Positions 37,128-42,632 of a DNA stretch of 42,632 nucleotides are shown here, piece after piece. Origin of the DNA: a virus. Each line of letters opens with the position of its first letter. Positions within the stretch are counted from its first letter, which is position 1. The notes under the pieces were generated by a model. That model searched no databases and was not told the DNA's origin. It was given only the letters and a program-made list of their open reading frames with translations. The DNA lies in IMG/VR virus record IMGVR_UViG_3300012920_000084, positions 1 to 42,632 of that record; one strand, 5' to 3'. The position numbers and the translations under genes were made by a program.

Positions 37128-39863
37128 ATGAGAGTATTTAATGCAATGCAAACAAAAGCAGGTGCAAGAAAAGAAGGAGGACCAACCTCATCTTCTCTTA
37201 CACAACCTATTCAGTTTTTACCTGCTAGCAAAAAGAATGATGACTGGTCAGCTTGGAACCTTGATTGGTTAGAGTTACAAGGTATGGAGTTCTTGCGTAG
37301 AAATGCAAGAAGATTGCTAAAGAACTATAAACTTGCAAAAGGTATCATTGATAAGAAAGATTACATTGTTGAAGAAGACAATGAATATAAAGATTTAATG
37401 AATGTACTCACAAAGGAAGATGAGTCAGCATTAGAGCTAAAGTTTTATCCTATTATTCCTAATGTTATAAATGTTTTAAGTGGTGAGTTTGCTAAAAGAT
37501 TTTCTAAAGTACAATTTAGAGCTGTAGATGACACATCATTTAATGAGATGCTAGAGCAAAAAAGAGCTTTAGTAGAAGAAAATTTATTAGCTGATGCAGA
37601 GCAACAACTAATAACTAACATGATTAAAAAGGGACTAAACCCTGAAACAGAAGAAGCTCAAAAACAATTATCACCAGAAAATATTAAATCTCTTCCAGAG
37701 ATAGAAGACTTCTTTTCTAAGTCATACAGAAGTATGGTAGAAGAGTGGGCAACACATCAGATGAATGTTGATGTTGAAAGATTTAAAATACAAGAACTTG
37801 AAGAAAGAGCATTTAGAGATATGCTTATAACAGACAGAGAGTTCTGGCATTTTAAGATGATGGAAGATGATTATGATGTTGAACTATGGAATCCAGTTTT
37901 AACTTTCTATCAGAAATCACCTGAAACAAGATATATATCAGATTCTAATTACGTAGGTAAATTAGATCTGATGACAGTTGCAGATGTTATTGATAAATAT
38001 GGATATCTAATGAATGAGAAACAACTCAAGTCATTAGAAAAGATTTATCCTGCTAAGTCTGCACAATATCAAGTAAGTGGTTATCAGAATGATGGTGCTT
38101 ACTATGATGGCAAAAGATCTCATGCTTGGAATACAAACATGCCAGGTTTGGCTTACAGACAGTTTGTAAGCAATTGGTCTGATGACCCAGCCAGAGGTGG
38201 GGATATAGTTAGTGCTATTCTAAATGAAGGGGAAGACATCATGCAATGGGGAGAAGGTGAGCTGATGCGGGTTTCTACAGTCTATTGGAAAACCCAGAGG
38301 AAGGTTGGGCATCTTACCAAAATAGATGAGACAGGTCAAGTTACCCAAGCAATTATAGATGAAGTATATAAGGTTACTGAAAAACCTATATATGATACTA
38401 CACTCTTTAAGAATAAATCTAAAGAGAACTTAATCCAGGGAGAACATGTAGATTACATTTGGATCAATGAAGTTTGGGGTGGTGTTAAGATAGGACCAAA
38501 TCTTCCAGCTACATGGCGTTCTGATATGGGTAATAACATTGACCCAATATATCTAGGAATAGATAGAGTTAAGCCAGGTAAAATACCTTTCCAATTCAAA
38601 GGAGATAAAACATTATATGGATGTAAACTACCAGTTGAAGGAAGAGTATTTTCTGATAGAAATACTAAATCTACTTCATTAGTAGATCTTATGAAAGCAT
38701 ATCAGGTTGGTTACAACATGGTTAATAATCAGATTGCAGATATCCTTGTAGATGAATTAGGCACTGTGATTATGTTTGACCAAAATTCTTTACCAAGACA
38801 TTCTATGGGTGAAGATTGGGGTAAGAACAATATGGCAAAAGCATATGTAGCAATGAAAGATTTTCAAATGTTACCGCTTGATACATCTATTACAAATACA
38901 GAAAACGCAACTAACTTTAATCATTACCAGACTCTGAACATGGAACAGACTGGTAGATTAATGTCAAGAATTCAATTAGCTAATTATTTTAAACAACAAG
39001 CCTTTGAATCTATTGGTATAAATGGACAAAGATTGGGTGGACCTGTTGATCAACAAACTGCAACAGGAGTTACGCAAGCTATGCAACAATCATATGCTCA
39101 AACAGAAATATACTTTATTAATCATTCTGACAACTTAATGCCAAGAGTTCATAAAATGAGAACTGACTTGGCTCAATACTATTACAGTAATACTCCAAGT
39201 GTTAGATTACAATATATTTCAACTGAGGCAGAAAAAGTAAATTTTGTTATTAATGGAACTGATTTATTGTTGAGAGACTTTAACATTTTTGCTACAACTA
39301 GAACTAATCATAGATCTATACTAGAAAATTTAAAACAGTTAGCATTAACAAATAACACAAGTGGAGCTAGTATTTATGACCTTGGTAATATTCTCAAAGC
39401 TGATTCTATTGCTGAAGTTACTGATATCCTCAAGGATGCAGAACAGAAGCAATTGGTAATGAAGCAACAAGAGATGGAACAACAAAGACAACTTCAAGAA
39501 CAACAGATACAGTCTAGAGCTGAAGAAAACAAACTCAAGCTTGAATTTGAAGCTGATCAAAATGATAAACAACGTCAAAAAGATATAACTGTAGCAGAAA
39601 TTAGAGCATCTGGTTACGGAGCTATGCAAGATATCAATGAGAATCAACAGTCAGATCTCCAAGATTCTTTAAAAGATATACGTGAAACTTCACAGTATAG
39701 AGAGCAAATGAACTTTAAACGTGAGCAAAGTGCAGTAGATAATGCAACTAAACAAGCAAAGATGCAGATTGAACGTGAAAAATTATCTACACAGCGTGAA
39801 ATAGCTGATAAACAACTACAAATTGCTAGGGAGAATAAAAACAAATATGATAAGGAAAAATAA
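37128..39863 (+). CDS. Portal protein
   Basis: 911 residues, the longest gene in the window. The early region has WNLDWLELQGMEFLRRNARR and IVEEDNEYKDLM, followed by FYPIIPNVINVLSGEFAKRF, which resembles portals of Bacteroidota phages. The last 110 residues are a Gln/Lys/Glu-rich coiled coil (about 795-910), suiting the barrel of a large portal. It forms the dodecameric vertex. One base separates it from the terminase gene. Length and lack of close motif rest on context as well as sequence. Confidence 0.85.
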   Translation: MRVFNAMQTKAGARKEGGPTSSSLTQPIQFLPASKKNDDWSAWNLDWLELQGMEFLRRNARRLLKNYKLAKGIIDKKDYIVEEDNEYKDLMNVLTKEDESALELKFYPIIPNVINVLSGEFAKRFSKVQFRAVDDTSFNEMLEQKRALVEENLLADAEQQLITNMIKKGLNPETEEAQKQLSPENIKSLPEIEDFFSKSYRSMVEEWATHQMNVDVERFKIQELEERAFRDMLITDREFWHFKMMEDDYDVELWNPVLTFYQKSPETRYISDSNYVGKLDLMTVADVIDKYGYLMNEKQLKSLEKIYPAKSAQYQVSGYQNDGAYYDGKRSHAWNTNMPGLAYRQFVSNWSDDPARGGDIVSAILNEGEDIMQWGEGELMRVSTVYWKTQRKVGHLTKIDETGQVTQAIIDEVYKVTEKPIYDTTLFKNKSKENLIQGEHVDYIWINEVWGGVKIGPNLPATWRSDMGNNIDPIYLGIDRVKPGKIPFQFKGDKTLYGCKLPVEGRVFSDRNTKSTSLVDLMKAYQVGYNMVNNQIADILVDELGTVIMFDQNSLPRHSMGEDWGKNNMAKAYVAMKDFQMLPLDTSITNTENATNFNHYQTLNMEQTGRLMSRIQLANYFKQQAFESIGINGQRLGGPVDQQTATGVTQAMQQSYAQTEIYFINHSDNLMPRVHKMRTDLAQYYYSNTPSVRLQYISTEAEKVNFVINGTDLLLRDFNIFATTRTNHRSILENLKQLALTNNTSGASIYDLGNILKADSIAEVTDILKDAEQKQLVMKQQEMEQQRQLQEQQIQSRAEENKLKLEFEADQNDKQRQKDITVAEIRASGYGAMQDINENQQSDLQDSLKDIRETSQYREQMNFKREQSAVDNATKQAKMQIEREKLSTQREIADKQLQIARENKNKYDKEK

Positions 39864-39946
39864 TTTATAATATATCTTTTTTATTGTTAGCTATATATTG
39901 CTTAAAACTTTAAAAAAATTCAAATATTATAAGTTTACATTCAAAA

Positions 39947-39962
39947 AAACTTTCTTATATTG
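39947..39962 (+). promoter_or_regulatory. Putative late promoter before the scaffold gene
   Basis: AAACTTTCTT (39947-39956) followed by ATATTG, repeating the box found before the gene at 30766. The 138-base gap before 40002 also has a TTAACATTTAAAACCAA leader near the ATG. The repeated box suggests a phage-specific late promoter. Confidence 0.5.
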
Positions 39963-40001
39963 TATATGTACATAGTAATTAACATTTAAAACCAACATAT
40001 T

Positions 40002-41303
40002 ATGGCAGAGAATAAGACCACTGGCGAAAGCACAGTTGAACAAGTAGACATAAACTTGGATGAGTTGTTTGCTGCAGCACCAGACGCTGATGCAATCACA
40101 CTTCCAAAGGAAGAAAAGAAAACCAAAAACATCTTTTCTAAGAAAGAAAAACAAAGTTTAGACTTCTTAGATAAAGAGGAAGAAGAAGTTAAAGAGGAAG
40201 TAGAAGAAAAAGCTGAAGAAGGTAAAGAAACGGAAGCTGCTACAGAACCTGAAACAAAAGAAGAGGAACCAAAGAAAGAAGAAACTAATGTTGATGAAGT
40301 ATTAGATTCTCTTGATGAGGTTGATGAAGAAGAGGAAGAGAAGAAAGAAACAAGAGGTAGAAAAAAGATCAAGGGTATAAGTGATGTATTTACAAAGCTT
40401 ATCAAAGATGAAAAGATTGTACCTTTTGATGATGACAAATCTTTAGAGGATTATACCGCTAAAGATTGGGAGGAGCTTATAGAAGCTAATCTTGAGGAGA
40501 AAGCTTCTCAAGTTAGAAAAGAAACTCCCGCTAAGTTCTTTGAAAGTTTGCCTGAAGAATTAAAAATTGCTGCAAGGTATGTGTATGATGGAGGTCAAGA
40601 TCTTAAAGGTTTGTTCTCTACATTGGCTCAGACAGAAGAAACTAAGTCAATAGATATTAAATCTGAGAGAGGTCAAGAAAGAATCATACAGGAATATCTT
40701 AGTGCAACCGGATACGGTACAGCAGAAGAGATAGCAGAGGAGATAGAAGTATGGAAAGATCTAGGAAAACTAGAACAACAAGCTTCTAAATTCAAACCTA
40801 AATTGGATAAGATGCAAGAAAAGATTGTTCAACAGAAGCTTCAAGAGCAGGAAATGAAGAAGAAGCAACAAGAACAAGCATCTAAAAAGTATATGGATAA
40901 TGTGTATAATACCTTAAAAGAAGGTGAAATCAATGACATTAAGATTGATAAAAAAACACAAGCAATGCTTTATAACGGTTTAGTACAACCTAATTATCCT
41001 TCTGTAAGTGGACGAAACACTAACCTGTTAGGACACTTACTTGAAAAGTATCAATTTGTTGAGCCTAATTATAGCTTAATATCAGAAGCTCTGTGGTTAT
41101 TACAAGACCCAGATGGATATAAATCTAAGATTATGGAAAAAGGTGCTCAAGCAACTGTAGAGAAAACAGTTAGAAAATTGAAAACAGAACAAGTAAACAG
41201 TGGCGGAAGCTCTCTTGGCGTCCAACAAAAAGAGGAAGATGGAAAGAGAAAAGCCGGCAAACGCTTACAAAGAAAACAAAATAATATCTTTAAAAGATTT
41301 TAG
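40002..41303 (+). CDS. Acidic scaffold-like protein
   Basis: 433 residues. A Glu/Lys-rich, low-complexity region (about 35-125), a basic RGRKKIKG link, an acidic middle, a helical coiled-coil part (about 215-300, EQASKFKPKLDKMQEKIVQQ) and a basic C-terminus (KRKAGKRLQRKQ). Placement between portal and major capsid genes, charge and coiled coil are those of a scaffold protein. No protease motif seen. The basic end may contact the capsid protein. Confidence 0.75.
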   Translation: MAENKTTGESTVEQVDINLDELFAAAPDADAITLPKEEKKTKNIFSKKEKQSLDFLDKEEEEVKEEVEEKAEEGKETEAATEPETKEEEPKKEETNVDEVLDSLDEVDEEEEEKKETRGRKKIKGISDVFTKLIKDEKIVPFDDDKSLEDYTAKDWEELIEANLEEKASQVRKETPAKFFESLPEELKIAARYVYDGGQDLKGLFSTLAQTEETKSIDIKSERGQERIIQEYLSATGYGTAEEIAEEIEVWKDLGKLEQQASKFKPKLDKMQEKIVQQKLQEQEMKKKQQEQASKKYMDNVYNTLKEGEINDIKIDKKTQAMLYNGLVQPNYPSVSGRNTNLLGHLLEKYQFVEPNYSLISEALWLLQDPDGYKSKIMEKGAQATVEKTVRKLKTEQVNSGGSSLGVQQKEEDGKRKAGKRLQRKQNNIFKRF

Positions 41304-41359
41304 AAATTTTATATATAACTATTAACATTAATTATTAACACTTAAAACAAAGATCAATT

Positions 41360-42632
41360 ATGGCAACTCCAGTTTTAAACAATGGAATTTTCCTAAGAGA
41401 TACAAGCTATAAAGCAAGTTCTCACGTTGATTCTTATCACCTTACCCAGATGCTTGGTTCTGCTGAGCCTATGGATATGGGACCAGTTGATTTGTGGGCA
41501 ATGACTCAAAAAGTTGAAATGCCTCTTTATCAAATGGCTTCTTTTGGTGGAAAGAATACAATCAGTGTGGACAATGCTAGAGGTGAGTACAAATGGCAAA
41601 CTCCAGTTGCTCAAGACCTACCATTTATTGTGGCAGACATTGAAGCAGCAAACACTTCTAAAGGTATTGATGGAACTACCTTTAAGATTAAACTTTCTAA
41701 GAGAGCGTTTGGTCATGGTGATATTATCACTTATGACAAGTACAATGGCTTAGAATTATACATTACTGCTGACGATATTATCCCAGCTGGTGATGGTTTC
41801 ATCTACACTGTACAACTTGTTAACAACAACAATGCAGCAAAACTTGATAATTCATATCTTGCTTCTGGAACTAAGTACTTTAGAAAAGGTTCTGCAAGAG
41901 GAGAGTATGGAGAAAGATTTTCTGATATTGAAACAGGTTCTGGTTTCAGAGAATTCTACAACTTTGTAGGAGGAGCTGAGGCACACGTACACTACTCAAT
42001 TTCTTCAAGAGCAGACTTAATGATCAAAGGCGGTCTTAATGCTGACGGAACAGTACCAGTTACTGAGATTTGGAGAAACTTTAACCAAGATGCCAACAAC
42101 CCTTCAGTATCTTCAATTGAAGAGTTAGTAGCTAGCATGGGTAAATCTGGTGCAAGAGATGCATTTGAAAGCGGTCAATTGACTAGAACTTTCATTACAA
42201 ATCTTGAAGCAGCTCACCTAAGCAAGATTGCTAATGACATTGAAACTTACCTAATGTGGGGTAAAGGTGGTAGAATTAAGCAAGACGGACCAGATGATAT
42301 CAGACTATCTGTAGGTTTATGGTCTCAGTTGGATAACTCATTTAAGAGAGTATACAACAAGTCTTCTTTCACTCTTGACATGTTCAAGTCTGAATTATAC
42401 AACTTCTACCAAGGTAAAGTTGAATTTAAAGGACCAGACCCACAAAGAGCACTTGTTGTACAAACAGGTATTGGTGGTATGCAACTTATCAACAAAGCAA
42501 TTGCTGATGAGGTGTATGGATCAGGTCTTGTACAAAACGCTACAGATGTAGGTGCAGTTTCTGGATCAGGAATGGACTTAGACTTTGGTTTTGCTTACAC
42601 AAGCTTTACTATTCCATTCTTAGCTAACGTTA
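41360..42632 (+). CDS. Major capsid protein (partial, 5' part)
   Basis: ATG at 41360; the frame is open to the window end, 424 codons. The sequence starts MATPVLNNGIFLRDTSYKAS and runs through EYKWQTPVAQDLPFIVADIE, SGFREFYNFVGGAEAHVHYS and a YLMWGKGGRIKQDGPDD region, with a fold consistent with HK97-type capsid proteins. Codons are more uniform and more often end in C than in neighbours, as in very highly expressed genes. It follows the scaffold gene and has its own leader resembling the scaffold one. The C-terminus lies beyond the window. Confidence 0.85.
   Translation, partial: MATPVLNNGIFLRDTSYKASSHVDSYHLTQMLGSAEPMDMGPVDLWAMTQKVEMPLYQMASFGGKNTISVDNARGEYKWQTPVAQDLPFIVADIEAANTSKGIDGTTFKIKLSKRAFGHGDIITYDKYNGLELYITADDIIPAGDGFIYTVQLVNNNNAAKLDNSYLASGTKYFRKGSARGEYGERFSDIETGSGFREFYNFVGGAEAHVHYSISSRADLMIKGGLNADGTVPVTEIWRNFNQDANNPSVSSIEELVASMGKSGARDAFESGQLTRTFITNLEAAHLSKIANDIETYLMWGKGGRIKQDGPDDIRLSVGLWSQLDNSFKRVYNKSSFTLDMFKSELYNFYQGKVEFKGPDPQRALVVQTGIGGMQLINKAIADEVYGSGLVQNATDVGAVSGSGMDLDFGFAYTSFTIPFLANV

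Noticed and set aside
39986-40438. 150-residue Ser/Phe-rich - strand frame
   Set aside because: It is antisense to the Glu/Lys-rich part of the scaffold gene and mirrors its composition.
1-42632. CRISPR arrays, insertion sequences, integrase or attachment sites
   Set aside because: No regularly spaced repeats, transposase motifs or tyrosine/serine recombinase motifs were seen on either strand.
1-42632. Window as a complete circular genome with joined ends
   Set aside because: Joining the right end (capsid frame) to the left end does not keep the reading frame, and tail genes are missing, so it is a part of a larger genome.

Overview
The window is part of an AT-rich tailed double-stranded DNA bacteriophage genome whose host is most likely a member of the Bacteroidota. 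Evidence for the host: promoters matching the Bacteroidota pattern TTG-N19/20-TAnnTTTG, gene starts with little Shine-Dalgarno sequence, small lipoproteins with acidic residues just after the lipid cysteine, and a DUF4846 protein, a family typical of that phylum. Stop codons TAA, TGA and TAG are all used normally. No integrase, repressor or CRISPR array is seen, so a lytic lifestyle is inferred. Both ends are cut inside genes: the left end in a structural gene, the right end in the major capsid gene.

Layout. Positions 1-1470 (+) are the tail end of a late structural operon, closed by hairpins and a bidirectional terminator near 1600. From 1617 to 29572 almost everything is on the - strand and forms the early/replication module. 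Read in transcription direction (right to left) it holds: a small leader gene; a membrane and lipoprotein cluster (26576-28950) with a DUF4846 protein; a winged-helix protein; unknowns, an HNH protein and tRNA-Arg(UCU); an SF2 helicase; a NinB-like protein; uracil-DNA glycosylase; a stand-alone DnaA domain IV protein, a possible helicase loader and a DnaB-type helicase; a Sak4-like ATPase; a likely ssDNA-binding protein; a TOPRIM primase; a RusA-like resolvase; a MoxR AAA+ ATPase paired with a VWA/metallopeptidase protein and two unknown partners; a RecE-like PD-(D/E)XK nuclease; a family B DNA polymerase; a SET-domain protein overlapping a spore-photoproduct-lyase-like radical SAM protein; a DUF932 protein; and a dATP/dGTP diphosphohydrolase-like protein. 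One lone + gene (20979-21401), with its own consensus promoter, sits inside this module.

A divergent region at 29573-29735 separates this from the + strand late module (29736 to the end): nuclease, endolysin, HU-like protein, Cys-rich zinc protein, a second PD-(D/E)XK nuclease, GroES-like co-chaperonin, large terminase, portal, acidic scaffold-like protein and the start of the major capsid gene. Terminase, portal, scaffold and capsid are in the classical packaging and head order. The very long portal suggests a podovirus-like or crAss-like-scale virion, but the tail genes that would decide this are outside the window.

The least explained parts are: the MoxR/VWA cluster, whose 410-residue partner ends in an SSB-like DDLPF tip; the SET plus radical SAM pair with unusual cysteine spacing; a GC-rich structured element before the primase gene (16209-16310); further hairpins just upstream of other - strand genes; and the hairpin-rich 3' end of the late transcript (1475-1619).
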